Positions 31,137 through 40,089 of a stretch of 64,000 nucleotides of DNA are shown here, piece after piece (position 1 is the stretch's first letter; every line of letters begins with the position of its first letter). Location of the stretch: contig NZ_CP039268.1 of NCBI RefSeq assembly GCF_009664085.1, positions 481,501 to 545,500 of the forward strand, in the 5' to 3' direction. The notes below the pieces were generated by a model. It was not told the DNA's origin. It made no database searches and was given only the letters and a program-made list of their open reading frames with translations. This stretch comes from Thermochromatium tepidum ATCC 43061 (GTDB lineage Bacteria; Pseudomonadota; Gammaproteobacteria; Chromatiales; Chromatiaceae). The translations under genes and the position numbers were made by a program.

Positions 31137-31913
31137 ATGATAGACCAAATGAACGAGCCGCTGGCGCGAATCCGTTTCGTGCTGGTCGAGACGACCCACA
31201 GCGGCAACATCGGCGCAGTGGCGCGCGCGATGAAGACCATGGGGCTGTCGCGTCTGGAACTGGTTGCACCACGCCAGCGACCCGATGCCGAGGCCCTGGC
31301 GCGCGCCTCCGGGGCCGATGACCTGCTCGAGCGCGCCGGGATCCACCAGACCCTGACCGAGGCACTGGTCGGCTGTCGGCTGGTGATCGGCACCAGCGCG
31401 CGCCTGCGCTCGATCGAGTGGCCATTGCTGGAGCCGCCCGAATGCGCCGCGCGTCTCCTGGCCGAGGCCCAGGAGGGGGAGGTGGCCCTGGTGTTGGGAC
31501 GCGAGAGTTCCGGCCTGACCAACGACGAGCTTGCGCGCTGTCACTTTCTGGCCCATATCCCGACCAATCCCGCGTTCAGCTCGCTCAATCTCGCCGCTGC
31601 CGCCCAGGTATTCGCCTACGAGATCCGGCGCGCGGCCCGTGTCGTGACCGGCGAGCGACTGACCGAGACGCCGCGCGACCTGGCCAGCGCCGAGGCGATG
31701 GAAGGCTTCTACACCCATCTGGCCGACACCCTGATCCAGATCGGCTTCAGCGACCCCGAGCAGTCACGCACGCTCATACGCCGACTGCGTCGTCTCTTCA
31801 ACCGTGCCCGGCCCGATCGGGTCGAGCTCAATATCCTGCGCGGCATCCTCAGCGCCGCCCAGGGACGCAAGACCCCAAACCGCTTCGCCCGTCCGGACGA
31901 TTCGGCGCCATGA
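31137..31913 (+). CDS. trmJ: tRNA (cytidine/uridine-32-2'-O)-methyltransferase TrmJ
   Basis: A 258-aa SPOUT methyltransferase that methylates the ribose of nucleotide 32 in certain tRNAs. The trefoil-knot motifs are [21 protein letters not shown] at the start, [16 protein letters not shown], and [22 protein letters not shown] 31137 or the ATG at 31149 ([12 protein letters not shown]) could be used. It is followed closely by cysE, the usual order trmJ-cysE-iscR in gammaproteobacteria. Confidence 0.94.
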   Translation: MIDQMNEPLARIRFVLVETTHSGNIGAVARAMKTMGLSRLELVAPRQRPDAEALARASGADDLLERAGIHQTLTEALVGCRLVIGTSARLRSIEWPLLEPPECAARLLAEAQEGEVALVLGRESSGLTNDELARCHFLAHIPTNPAFSSLNLAAAAQVFAYEIRRAARVVTGERLTETPRDLASAEAMEGFYTHLADTLIQIGFSDPEQSRTLIRRLRRLFNRARPDRVELNILRGILSAAQGRKTPNRFARPDDSAP

Positions 31914-31935
31914 ACCCAAGAGGGAGTGGGATCCC

Positions 31936-32733
31936 ATGTTCGATCGCATCCGAGAAGACATCCGCTGTGTCTTCGACCGTGACCCGGCCGCGCGCAACGC
32001 ATTCGAGATCCTCACCACCTATCCGGGTCTGCATGCCATCCTCATCCATCGTCTTGCCCATCGGCTATGGCACTGCGGCCTTAAATGGCCGGCGCGCCTG
32101 CTGTCGAACGTCGCGCGCCTGTTCACCGGCATCGAGATCCATCCGGCGGCCGTGATCGGTCGCCGGCTCTTCATCGATCATGGGATGGGTGTGGTCATCG
32201 GCGAGACCGCCGTCATCGGCGACGACTGTACCCTGTATCATGGGGTCACACTCGGCGGGACGAGCTGGCAGAAGGGTAAGCGTCACCCGACGCTCGGGCG
32301 TGACGTCGTGGTCGGCGCCGGGGCCAAGGTGCTTGGTCCGATCCAGATCGGTGACGGGGCGCGCATCGGTTCGAATGCTGTGGTGGTCAAAGCGGTCCCC
32401 CCGGGGGCCACTGTAGTCGGTGTGCCTGGACGCATCATCGAACCCGATCGTGATGCGACCAGCCGCAGGCGCGCCGATACCGCTAAGCGCATCGGCTTCG
32501 ATGCCTATGGTGCTACGCGCGATGCGCCCGATCCGGTCGCCAATGCAATCAACCGGATGCTCGATCATATCCACCACATAGACCAGCGGCTCGAATCCAT
32601 GTCGTACATCCTGGAGCGGCATGGGCTCATGGTGCACTTCGACCACGACGGCGACATCGACGCGATGGAAATCGAGCCTGCGACCCGGCCCGATATCGCT
32701 CAAGCGGATGACCCGACACAGGCTAGGGGATAA
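31936..32733 (+). CDS. cysE: Serine O-acetyltransferase
   Basis: A 265-aa enzyme that makes O-acetylserine for cysteine synthesis. It shows the left-handed beta-helix hexapeptide repeats and the catalytic region [18 protein letters not shown], then [17 protein letters not shown]. The C-terminal ~70 residues beyond the helix are a long polar tail typical of the isc-linked group. ATG 31936 is preferred because the upstream frame overlaps trmJ. iscR begins 61 bp downstream. Cysteine supply next to an Fe-S locus makes functional sense since cysteine is the sulfur donor. Confidence 0.94.
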   Translation: MFDRIREDIRCVFDRDPAARNAFEILTTYPGLHAILIHRLAHRLWHCGLKWPARLLSNVARLFTGIEIHPAAVIGRRLFIDHGMGVVIGETAVIGDDCTLYHGVTLGGTSWQKGKRHPTLGRDVVVGAGAKVLGPIQIGDGARIGSNAVVVKAVPPGATVVGVPGRIIEPDRDATSRRRADTAKRIGFDAYGATRDAPDPVANAINRMLDHIHHIDQRLESMSYILERHGLMVHFDHDGDIDAMEIEPATRPDIAQADDPTQARG

Positions 32734-32794
32734 TTGATCACCATGCTTGGGTAACGTATGATGCCAAGCGTACGTCACACAAGAGAGGGTACCT

Positions 32795-33277
32795 GTGAGA
32801 CTGACGACCAAAGGCCGCTATGCCGTCACCGCGATGCTGGATCTGGCCATCCAGCAGGGGGGGGGTCCGATCGCCCTGGCCGACATCGCCCAGCGGCAGG
32901 GGATCTCCTTGTCCTATCTCGAACAGCTCTTCGCCAGGCTGCGTAAGCACGGATTGGTGACGAGCGTGCGTGGTCCGGGTGGCGGCTACAACCTGGCCCG
33001 ACCCGCAGCCGAGATCTCTGTTGCCGAGGTGATCAGCGCCGTCGACGAGCGTGTGGATACGACCCGCTGTGGCGGCGCACATAATTGTCAGAACAATGGG
33101 CCCTGTCTGACCCATGATCTCTGGTGCGATCTCAGCGACCGCATCCACGATTATCTCAACCAGATCGATCTTCAGACCCTGGTCGATCAGCGCGATGGAT
33201 TGGGTCGGCGTCCGCCGACCACCTGTGCGGCGGTCGACGTCAAACTCGACGTCCAGCGGATCCGCCTCGGCGCCTGA
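32795..33277 (+). CDS. iscR: Fe-S-responsive transcriptional regulator IscR (Rrf2 family)
   Basis: A 160-aa winged-helix regulator that represses or activates Fe-S genes depending on whether it carries a [2Fe-2S] cluster. The start is GTG 32795 behind AGAGAGGG, giving [18 protein letters not shown]. The cluster ligands are all present with standard spacing: three cysteines six residues apart in [17 protein letters not shown], then the histidine. Normally iscS, iscU and iscA follow; here hscB comes next after 37 bp. The intact ligands suggest the regulator still works, perhaps on the suf cluster; that target is inferred. Confidence 0.95.
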   Translation: MRLTTKGRYAVTAMLDLAIQQGGGPIALADIAQRQGISLSYLEQLFARLRKHGLVTSVRGPGGGYNLARPAAEISVAEVISAVDERVDTTRCGGAHNCQNNGPCLTHDLWCDLSDRIHDYLNQIDLQTLVDQRDGLGRRPPTTCAAVDVKLDVQRIRLGA

Positions 33278-33314
33278 GATTTTGGGTCTAGATGGTCCGA
33301 CGACGGCACGAGCC

Positions 33315-33857
33315 GTGTTGAACTCACAGAAAAACCATTTCGAGCTCTTCGACCTGCCGGTCGGTTTCATGCTCGACTCCGGCTTGCTGGCCGAACGTTA
33401 TCGCGCCCTGGTGCGCGCGGTTCGGACCGATGTCCTCAGCGATCAGGGAGACGAGACGAACCGCTTGCTGGCGCACATCGACCTGGCCTATCAGACCCTG
33501 ACCGAGCCGCTGGCCCGCGCGGAGTATCTCTTCCGGCTCTATGGCGTGGAGGGCGTGGAGTCTGGCGCTGACGAAGACCCCCCGAGCACCAAGTTCGTCG
33601 AGGAGATCGAATGCCAGGAGGCCCTAATCGCGGCCACCAACCGTTCCGATCCGGGCGCCGCCCTGTCCGAGGTGTTGACCCGTCTGGCTGAGCGCGGCGC
33701 GGCACTCGACAAGGAACTGCACCAACTCTTCGCTGATCCCACGCCAACCAATCTGAACGCTGCGCGCGAGGTCGTGCGTCAGCTCCAGGTCCTCGCCCGC
33801 TGCCGGCGCGAGACCGAAGAGCGACAGGCCAAACTGCTCAGGTCGCGTCCGGACTGA
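33315..33857 (+). CDS. hscB: Fe-S assembly co-chaperone HscB with a degenerate HPD motif
   Basis: A 180-aa J-protein of the ISC system, which normally delivers IscU to the Hsp70 HscA. The family architecture is kept: NHFELFDLPVGFMLD, the J-domain helices, RAEYLFRLYGVEG, and a C-terminal three-helix IscU-binding domain with EEIECQEAL. The catalytic HPD tripeptide, at residues 37-39 of this reading, is RTD. HPD is needed to stimulate the partner ATPase. The start is GTG 33315 or TTG 33318; both are non-ATG. iscS, iscU, iscA, hscA and fdx are all absent from the locus, so this gene looks like a leftover, or has taken another role. Confidence 0.85.
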   Translation: MLNSQKNHFELFDLPVGFMLDSGLLAERYRALVRAVRTDVLSDQGDETNRLLAHIDLAYQTLTEPLARAEYLFRLYGVEGVESGADEDPPSTKFVEEIECQEALIAATNRSDPGAALSEVLTRLAERGAALDKELHQLFADPTPTNLNAAREVVRQLQVLARCRRETEERQAKLLRSRPD

Positions 33858-33884
33858 GCAAGACGCGGCCTAAGCGCGCTCAAA

Positions 33885-34322
33885 CTAGCACTGTTCCCAG
33901 GGAAGTCCGTGGAAACGCCAACCGCCGCGGCTGCTGCGATGATGTTGCTCGTCGAGCTCGCCCTCGAATCCCTCATCGACGTGGAACACCGACTTGAAGC
34001 CCGCGCGGATCAAGGCCCGCCCGGCCTCCAGTGACCGCTTGCCGCTGCGACAGATGAGGATGATCGGTGCACAGTTCTCGCGCTGCTCGCAGACTGCACC
34101 GCCGAGCACCAGTTTGCCGATCTCGGTGACGAAGTTGGGGTTGACCACCCAGTCGGGCTCGTCGATCCAGGCCACATGGACCGCGCCCTTGGGGTGCCCG
34201 ACGAACAGGAACTCCATGGACGAGCGGATATCGACCAGAATGGCCTTTGGATTGGATTCGATCATCTCGAAGGCCTCGCGGGGCGAGAGTGGGGTTGGCA
34301 GGTCTTCGTTTGTGTTGCTCAT
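33885..34322 (-). CDS. Rhodanese-like sulfurtransferase
   Basis: A 145-aa single-domain rhodanese. Landmarks are LSPREAFEMIESNPKAILVD, DIRSSMEFLFVGHPKGA and the active-site loop CRSGKRS with the persulfide-forming cysteine. The C-terminal segment GFEGELDEQHHRSSRGGWRF is typical of a subgroup in sulfur-oxidising gammaproteobacteria and others. It could transfer sulfane sulfur to acceptors such as TusA or DsrC-type carriers. The gene converges on hscB, with 27 bp between them. Confidence 0.92.
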   Translation of the reverse strand: MSNTNEDLPTPLSPREAFEMIESNPKAILVDIRSSMEFLFVGHPKGAVHVAWIDEPDWVVNPNFVTEIGKLVLGGAVCEQRENCAPIILICRSGKRSLEAGRALIRAGFKSVFHVDEGFEGELDEQHHRSSRGGWRFHGLPWEQC

Positions 34323-34504
34323 GATGGGTGATGCCTCGTCTTGGTGGTTGGTGGTCGATGCTTGTTATCCTGCCCTTTCGGTTTGCACCGAGCGGCGGGT
34401 GACTCGCCAGTATAAGCGGCACCTGCCGTCTGTCATGATGCACACCCCAGGCGAGTGGTTTGAACAAATGGTGCGCGCCTTCCCCGGCACGGTGTAACGA
34501 GGAG

Positions 34505-34860
34505 CGGTGAGTGACGCATCACTCACCCGGACGACTGCCCCGTGAGGCGCGGTTTGTCTGCCAGGGCGGCGGCCAATCACGCCCACGCCGATCCCAACGC
34601 CGCGCCGGTCATCGCGGTGCGGGCCGGGTGGCCGACGGACAGTGGTCGAAGACGTCAAGAAACGCTGTGCGCCCAAGCGTGCAAGGGTCAGGTCGGAGGG
34701 TCCGAACCGGCGGGATTGATCCAGCGAATGCCTGTGGAGAACGCACGAAGATGCGGTCGTGGCCGTGCGCCCGTGCGGCGTTCGCTGAGGCCTGCCCGCG
34801 TGCAGGCGGGCAGTAAAGCCCAGCTATACACCAAGGGCTTTAGCGGGGGCTTCATTGAAT
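34505..34860 (+). pseudogene. Decayed 3' part of a tnpB gene and its right end
   Basis: The plus strand encodes pieces of the TnpB C-terminus in shifted frames: RFVCQGGGQS, part of the zinc finger with one Cys lost, then HAHADPNAAPVIAVRAGW, the RuvC III aspartate motif, after a one-base shift. A tail containing NACGE follows near 34730. A GC-rich hairpin at 34792-34813 and a short palindromic stretch up to 34860 probably mark the right end and guide-RNA region. The rest of the element is gone. The preceding 34323-34504 shows no recognisable gene. Confidence 0.6.
34792..34813. repeat. GC-rich hairpin inside the tnpB remnant
   Basis: CTGCCCGC and GCGGGCAG form 8-bp arms around a 6-base loop. 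Its sequence is closely related to the hairpin at 19715-19747. In an active element this zone would belong to the tnpB 3' end or guide RNA scaffold. Confidence 0.45.
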
Positions 34861-34907
34861 AAAACTAAACCGCGACGATTGAATTTTGGGTTGTCGCGGT
34901 GGGAGCT

Positions 34908-35918
34908 ATGGCCTTGACTCGCCAAACGAAGCGAGACTCAAACCTGAGGAAGGGGAGCGTGCCAGAGTTCGGACGGGCGCTCAAAGAGCATGGATTGCGG
35001 ATGCTGATGCACGGCCTGGCACGTCTGCCGTTGCCGCTTCTACACCGGCTGGGCGCGGTCTTGGGTTGGGGCGTAGCACGCTGGCCCAATCGACAGAGGC
35101 GCAATGCGCTCATCAACATTGCGCTCTGCCTTCCGGAATTGACGGCGGATGAGCAGCGCCGTCTGCGTGATCGCAACCTCCGAGAGTTCGGCAAGACCTA
35201 TCTGGAGATCGCCTATCTCTGGCTAAGGCCGGTCGATCAGGTGTTGTCGCTGATACGCGAGGTGCGCGGGGCCGAATGGCTCGCACGCCGACCGGGGCAG
35301 GGGCTCATCGTCCTCTCGCCCCATCATGGTGCCTGGGAGCTGGCCGGACTCTATCTGGCGACCCAGGGACGCACGGCCATCTTCTACAAGCCGCAGCGCT
35401 ATCTCGACGACCTGATCCGCGAGTCGCGCGCGCGCACCGGAGCGGATCTGGCGCCGATCACGGCGCGCGGAATCCGGGTGCTGGTCGAGGCGCTGGAGCG
35501 GGGGGATTTCGTTGGCATCCTGCCCGATCAGGAGCCGAAAGCAGACAAGGGAGCGGTCTTTGCGCCCTTCTTCGGGATACCGGCTTTTAGCATGCTGCTG
35601 GTCAACCGGCTGGCACGGCGTACCGGCGCGCCCGTGATCTTTCTGTTCGCCGAGCGGCTGGCCGATGGGAGCGGGTTCGTCATCCACTGTCTGCCGGCCC
35701 CCGAGGGGGTCGACAGCGAGGATGACCAGGTCGCAGCGACGGCGCTCAATTGCGGCATCGAACAGTGCGTGCGCCTCTGTCCCGAGCAGTATCTCTGGCC
35801 CTACAAGCGCTTTCGGTGTCGTCCGGAAGGTATGCCCAAGGTCTACACTGGACCGCTCGACGATGCGCACGCCCTTGAACAGGCCCGTCGCGTGCGCGAG
35901 ACCCTAGCGCGGATGTGA
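34908..35918 (+). CDS. lpxL: Lipid A biosynthesis acyltransferase (LpxL/HtrB family)
   Basis: A 336-aa late acyltransferase that adds a secondary acyl chain to lipid A at the inner membrane. The catalytic H-x4-E motif is HHGAWE at about residues 141-146; other family landmarks are RNLREFGKTYLE and GDFVGILPDQEP, followed by FFGIPAFS. ATG 34908 is preceded by GGGAG, four bases upstream. Its last 15 bases overlap the convergent mutM gene. Whether it acts as LpxL or LpxM cannot be decided from sequence. Confidence 0.9.
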   Translation: MALTRQTKRDSNLRKGSVPEFGRALKEHGLRMLMHGLARLPLPLLHRLGAVLGWGVARWPNRQRRNALINIALCLPELTADEQRRLRDRNLREFGKTYLEIAYLWLRPVDQVLSLIREVRGAEWLARRPGQGLIVLSPHHGAWELAGLYLATQGRTAIFYKPQRYLDDLIRESRARTGADLAPITARGIRVLVEALERGDFVGILPDQEPKADKGAVFAPFFGIPAFSMLLVNRLARRTGAPVIFLFAERLADGSGFVIHCLPAPEGVDSEDDQVAATALNCGIEQCVRLCPEQYLWPYKRFRCRPEGMPKVYTGPLDDAHALEQARRVRETLARM

Positions 35919-36758
35919 GTCAGCAGTGACTAAAGTCTGACAGCGCGGACAATAGAAACTCGACCGCTGTCCGATCCGCTGTTGCTGGATGGGTGTCCCA
36001 CAGACCCGGCAGGGTTCGCCCGCGCGCCCATAGACCCGCAGTGACTGGGCGAAATACCCAGGGGCACCGGATTCGTTGACAAAGTCGCGCAATGTGGTGC
36101 CACCCTGTTCGATGGCGGCCCCGAGCACCAGGCGAATCGTCTCGGCCAGACGGTCATAGCCGGCCGGGTCGATTTGGTTGCAGGCACACGCCGGATGGAT
36201 CCCCGCAAGGAACAGCGACTCATTGGCGTAGATGTTGCCGACACCCACTACGACCGCTGCGTCCATGATGAATGATTTGACAGTGATCCGACGCACGCGA
36301 CTTGCGCGATAGAGATATTCACCGTCAAAGTGCTCGCCCAAGGGCTCCGGACCCAGCCTGCACAGGAGCGGATGCTGGACGAGTGCCGTCTCCGGCGCCT
36401 GGGGTATCCAGAGAAAGATCCCAAACCGGCGCGGATCGTGGAAGCGCAGGAGGCCGCCGTCCGAAAGCGACAGATCGAGATGATCGTGCATCCTCGGCGC
36501 ACTCTCGGGTGCGACCAGACGCAGGCTGCCCGACATGCCGAGATGCACCAGCAGGCTGCCATGCGCCAGCTCGATCAACAGATATTTGCCGCGCCGCCTC
36601 AGGGAGTGGATCGGTTGACCGGCGAGCCGTTCGGGCATCTCGGGCGGGATCGGTCGGCGCAGACGGGGTTCGCGCACGATCAGGCGCACGATCCGGCGGC
36701 CCTCCAGATGAGGGCGGATCCCGCGCGCTGTGGTCTCGACCTCGGGGAGTTCGGGCAT
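35904..36758 (-). CDS. mutM: Formamidopyrimidine-DNA glycosylase (Fpg/MutM)
   Basis: A 284-aa base-excision repair enzyme that removes 8-oxoguanine and nicks the strand. The N-terminal catalytic proline and glutamate are in MPELPEVETTARGI, the active-site lysine in RRRGKYLLIEL, and the H2TH segment in VGVGNIYANESLFLAGIHP. The C-terminal zinc finger has CRVCG and CPRC. It overlaps lpxL by 15 bp at the 3' end and lies 33 bp downstream of the DUF4340 gene, in the same direction. Confidence 0.96.
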   Translation of the reverse strand: MPELPEVETTARGIRPHLEGRRIVRLIVREPRLRRPIPPEMPERLAGQPIHSLRRRGKYLLIELAHGSLLVHLGMSGSLRLVAPESAPRMHDHLDLSLSDGGLLRFHDPRRFGIFLWIPQAPETALVQHPLLCRLGPEPLGEHFDGEYLYRASRVRRITVKSFIMDAAVVVGVGNIYANESLFLAGIHPACACNQIDPAGYDRLAETIRLVLGAAIEQGGTTLRDFVNESGAPGYFAQSLRVYGRAGEPCRVCGTPIQQQRIGQRSSFYCPRCQTLVTADSHPR

Positions 36759-36791
36759 CAGCGGGTTCAGATCGAGGCCCTGTTTGAGGCC

Positions 36792-37985
36792 TCAGTCGGC
36801 AGGCGGATCGGCATACATGGCCGGATCGGGTGCGAAGGGATCCTGCCCGAAACCGCTGGGCGCGGCCTTGTCTGGCTCGCCCGGCAGCCGGAACTCGGAT
36901 GGGGCCGGGGTGGTATCAGGGGTCTCGACCGGCACGGCACGGCCATCCGGCGTCAGGCGGACCATGGGCGGCTCGCTTGGCGGCGTGTCTCCGAGAACCA
37001 TGGGTTCTGGAGACTCGTCCAGCCCCTGATCCGGGGCGCCGAAGGATCGAAAGGGATCTGCCCCGATCGATTTGGGCTCGCCGGTCGATGGCTCCGGCTC
37101 GAACCATGGGGTTGGAGATGATTCCGGGCTCGTGTCGGACGGGCCGTAGAGGACCGGCGCCGGCTCGGCGGGTCCGTCGAACGCGGCCGGCGGCGCCGGT
37201 TCCGGCTCCGGCGGCGTGGGATCGACCGCGTTTGGATCGAGCGTCAACGCGGGCGCATCGGTCAGGACATAGAGCAGGCGTTGATCGAGTCGCGCCCAGC
37301 GACGCCTGTCCTGCGAGAGCAGGAAGCGCAGCGTGCTTCCATCGGCCGATTTGAGCACGACCGACTCGCCGCTCGGCGGCTCGACCAGGATCTCGACGCG
37401 CTCGGCGTGTAATCCTTCCAGATCGTTCAGGGTCTCGGGCGTGACCGGAACCTCACCCAGTCGCCCGAAGACGGGTGCGAAGCCGCGCGGGACCAGTTGC
37501 GGCGAGACATAGTGGATGGGCGGTGCGATCAGCAGTGGATGGAAACGATCCTGGATCAGGTGCACCAGCCCCTCGCTGGCGACATAGCGCATCTGACCGA
37601 TGGGATCGGTATTGCCGAACTGGAGCTCGCGCCCATCCAACAACAACCTTAGGCGAGGCGGCGAGAGCCCGAGTTCGCGTAGATCGACGCTCGCGGACGG
37701 AAAGCTGCGCTCGACCGGTGCCTCCAACACAGCGAGCAGTTGGGCGACGCGGCCATTGTCGGCATCGACCTGGAAGGGTGTCTCCAGACGCCAACCGAGC
37801 GCCGTCTGAATCAGGCTCAGGGTCGGTTCACCCTGGCGCGTGATCTGAACCCGATAGAGGTCGGTGGCGGTCAGATCGGTCAGGGTCGGGATGACATGCG
37901 CGCGCTGGAGCTCGGCTCGGATCATCAGACCGAGCATGACCAGGAGTATCGCCAATGCCACATTGGTCAGCCAGCGTCCGCTCAT
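36792..37985 (-). CDS. DUF4340 domain protein of a Gld-type ABC system
   Basis: A 397-aa protein with one N-terminal membrane helix (about 6-24) and a DUF4340 region (about 35-240), predicted to be periplasmic. The C-terminal ~150 residues are low-complexity and very rich in Pro, Glu, Ser and Asp, an unusual tail. The gene is the last of four overlapping minus-strand genes: ATPase, permease, GldG-like, DUF4340. It overlaps the GldG-like gene by four bases. In other bacteria DUF4340 proteins accompany this ABC exporter with unknown function. Confidence 0.85.
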   Translation of the reverse strand: MSGRWLTNVALAILLVMLGLMIRAELQRAHVIPTLTDLTATDLYRVQITRQGEPTLSLIQTALGWRLETPFQVDADNGRVAQLLAVLEAPVERSFPSASVDLRELGLSPPRLRLLLDGRELQFGNTDPIGQMRYVASEGLVHLIQDRFHPLLIAPPIHYVSPQLVPRGFAPVFGRLGEVPVTPETLNDLEGLHAERVEILVEPPSGESVVLKSADGSTLRFLLSQDRRRWARLDQRLLYVLTDAPALTLDPNAVDPTPPEPEPAPPAAFDGPAEPAPVLYGPSDTSPESSPTPWFEPEPSTGEPKSIGADPFRSFGAPDQGLDESPEPMVLGDTPPSEPPMVRLTPDGRAVPVETPDTTPAPSEFRLPGEPDKAAPSGFGQDPFAPDPAMYADPPAD

Positions 37986-39355
37986 CGACCCCTCCAGCGA
38001 TACCAGCGCATCCCCAACCCACCGATCAGGAACAGCCCCGGCAGTAACACCAAGGCCGTCAGACCGATCAGGGCGCGGTGCGGCGCGTCCAATTCCAGCG
38101 GCTCGGCGACGGTCGGCGGGGGCGGGAGTTCGGGCAGATCCTCGTCCTCGCTCAGCCAGCGTAACAGCGCCAAGCCAAGCGCGCGATTGCCCTGGCGTCC
38201 GATATGGGCGTTGGACAGAAAATCACCGTCGCCTACCACCACCAGACGCTGCTCGGGCTTGCGCTCGGGGAGCGTGCGCACGAGCGCCAGCACAACCGGC
38301 AACGGACCGGTACGCTCGCCGATCACCTCGTCGCGTGTGAGCGAACCGGCGAGCATGCCGGTCTCGTTCCAGCTCTGGGCGCTGCTTGTCAGATAGGTCG
38401 CCAGGGTCCAGCCCGGCGCGACCTGGGTCTCGAAGGCCAGGGCGCCTGGCAACAGTGCAGGCGCAGTCAATCCCAGGGTCAATGGGTGCACCGGATAGTC
38501 CTCGATCAGGGCAGCGGCAACCGTACCGAATCCGAGATGCATGGCCTTCGGATCGACCACCTGGCCGGGTCGGACGGCGAGACCCAGATGCCCTAGCAGG
38601 GGTTCGAGACCGCTCGGTGGACCCGGATCCAGTAGCCACAACAGATGACCACCACGATCCAGAAACGCGATCAAGGCCTCGATCTCGCCCGGAAAGGGCG
38701 GTAGCCGGGGTTGGCTGAGCACCACGAGGGCGGTGTTGTCCGGGACGGCGTTGGTGAGTGTCAGGTCTAGCGGGCGTGCGATCAGACCCAGTTCGAGCAG
38801 CTCGCGTCCGAACTGGCCCAGATCGGCGTCTTGGTCGCGGTCGAGCCTGCGCTCGCCATGCCCCTCGATAACCGCCACCCAGGTCTGACGCGGACGGGAC
38901 AGACGGGCGATGGCCGCCGAGATGGATCGCTCGCCAATCTCGGTCAGTGTCTCGCGCCGCCCCCGGTATTCGAGCAGGATCTGACCTTGCAACGAGACCT
39001 CGGCCTCGCGCGCCTGTTCGGGGAAGCGGCGCGGATCCAGATAGCGGATCTCCAGGTCGGGTGCTTCGTGCGCGTAACGCTCCAGGATCTGGCCGATCTG
39101 TCGTGCCAGCGGCGACTGCGGGTCGGCAAAGACGGTCAGATGCAGTGGCGCCTCCAGCCGTTCGAGGATGAGTCGACTCTCGCGGGTCAGCCGATGGACC
39201 TGGGATTGGGTCCAGTCCCACTGACGATCGTGCCGCGCCGTCAGCCAGCCCGCCGCGACGACACAGCCCAGCAGCAACAGCATGAACAGGGTGTCGGCGA
39301 GCGCGCGCTCGAAGCGGCGGACGATGGCCTGGAGCGTCTGGGTGCGCGTCTTCAT
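37982..39355 (-). CDS. GldG-like ABC transporter auxiliary protein
   Basis: A 457-aa protein with an N-terminal helix (about 21-40), a large extracytoplasmic domain of the GldG/IFT52-like type (VHRLTRESRLILERLEAPLHLTVFAD, IEGHGERRLDRD, LIAFLDRGGHLLWLLDPG) and a C-terminal helix ending in RWYRWRGR. ATG 39355 is chosen because it overlaps the permease stop; the longer frame runs antisense through the permease gene. In Bacteroidota GldG pairs with GldF and GldA for gliding, but proteobacterial homologues have no established function. Confidence 0.87.
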   Translation of the reverse strand: MKTRTQTLQAIVRRFERALADTLFMLLLLGCVVAAGWLTARHDRQWDWTQSQVHRLTRESRLILERLEAPLHLTVFADPQSPLARQIGQILERYAHEAPDLEIRYLDPRRFPEQAREAEVSLQGQILLEYRGRRETLTEIGERSISAAIARLSRPRQTWVAVIEGHGERRLDRDQDADLGQFGRELLELGLIARPLDLTLTNAVPDNTALVVLSQPRLPPFPGEIEALIAFLDRGGHLLWLLDPGPPSGLEPLLGHLGLAVRPGQVVDPKAMHLGFGTVAAALIEDYPVHPLTLGLTAPALLPGALAFETQVAPGWTLATYLTSSAQSWNETGMLAGSLTRDEVIGERTGPLPVVLALVRTLPERKPEQRLVVVGDGDFLSNAHIGRQGNRALGLALLRWLSEDEDLPELPPPPTVAEPLELDAPHRALIGLTALVLLPGLFLIGGLGMRWYRWRGR

Positions 39356-40089
39356 TGCAACCGCCGATTGGCCAGGCGTCGATGGGCCAGGGCCAGGAAG
39401 AAGCCGGTAAAGAGGAGGAAATAGGTCAGATCGCTCAGACGCACGGCCCCGAGCAGGAATCGGAATAGATGCTCGTTCCAGGACAGCCACCCGAAGAGTG
39501 AGAGCGTCTGGGCCGTAAACGATTCGGCACGCCCCACGATCGAAAAAAAGACCAGGACGCCAAAGGCGATCAGCACCGCCGCACCGGGCTGTTCGGTGAG
39601 ACTTGCGGCCTGGAGTCCGATCGCACCGAAGAACAGGGCCGCGAGCCACAGACCCAGGGTGGCCGCCGCGACCTGCCCCAGGTCAAGCGTGGCCACGCCG
39701 GCCAGGAGCGCCAGATTGGCCGCCGGCAGCAGACAGAGCGGGGTGATCAGGACCGCGAGCCCGATGAACTTGCCAAAGAGGATCTCGATCAGGGTCACAG
39801 GGGCGCCGGCGAGCAGGTCATAGCCACCATCGCGAAACTCTGCGCTCAGCATCCGCATGGCCAGAAGTGGTGCGGCGAGCATGGCGAGCACGGCGGCAAA
39901 CCCAAACAGATTCAGACACAGCTCCTGGGTGAGCGAGATGAGCCGCTGATCGGCGTTCAGGCCGCTGAAGTTCTCGATGACCTGGAGAAAGATCCAGGCC
40001 AGCACCACCTGACCCGCACCCAGCAGTACCCAGAGCAGGGGCGTGACCAGTCCGCTGCGGATCTCGCGGGCGGCGATGGTCCCGATCAT
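39352..40089 (-). CDS. ABC-2 type transporter permease (GldF-like)
   Basis: A 245-aa membrane protein with six hydrophobic segments. The N-terminal MIGTIAAREIRSGLVTPLLW and the ALLAMRMLSAEFRDGGYDLLAGAPVT segment are typical of this permease group. ATG 40089 overlaps the ATPase stop, and its own stop overlaps the GldG-like start, so translation of the whole operon is coupled. The exported substrate is not known. Confidence 0.9.
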   Translation of the reverse strand: MIGTIAAREIRSGLVTPLLWVLLGAGQVVLAWIFLQVIENFSGLNADQRLISLTQELCLNLFGFAAVLAMLAAPLLAMRMLSAEFRDGGYDLLAGAPVTLIEILFGKFIGLAVLITPLCLLPAANLALLAGVATLDLGQVAAATLGLWLAALFFGAIGLQAASLTEQPGAAVLIAFGVLVFFSIVGRAESFTAQTLSLFGWLSWNEHLFRFLLGAVRLSDLTYFLLFTGFFLALAHRRLANRRLQ

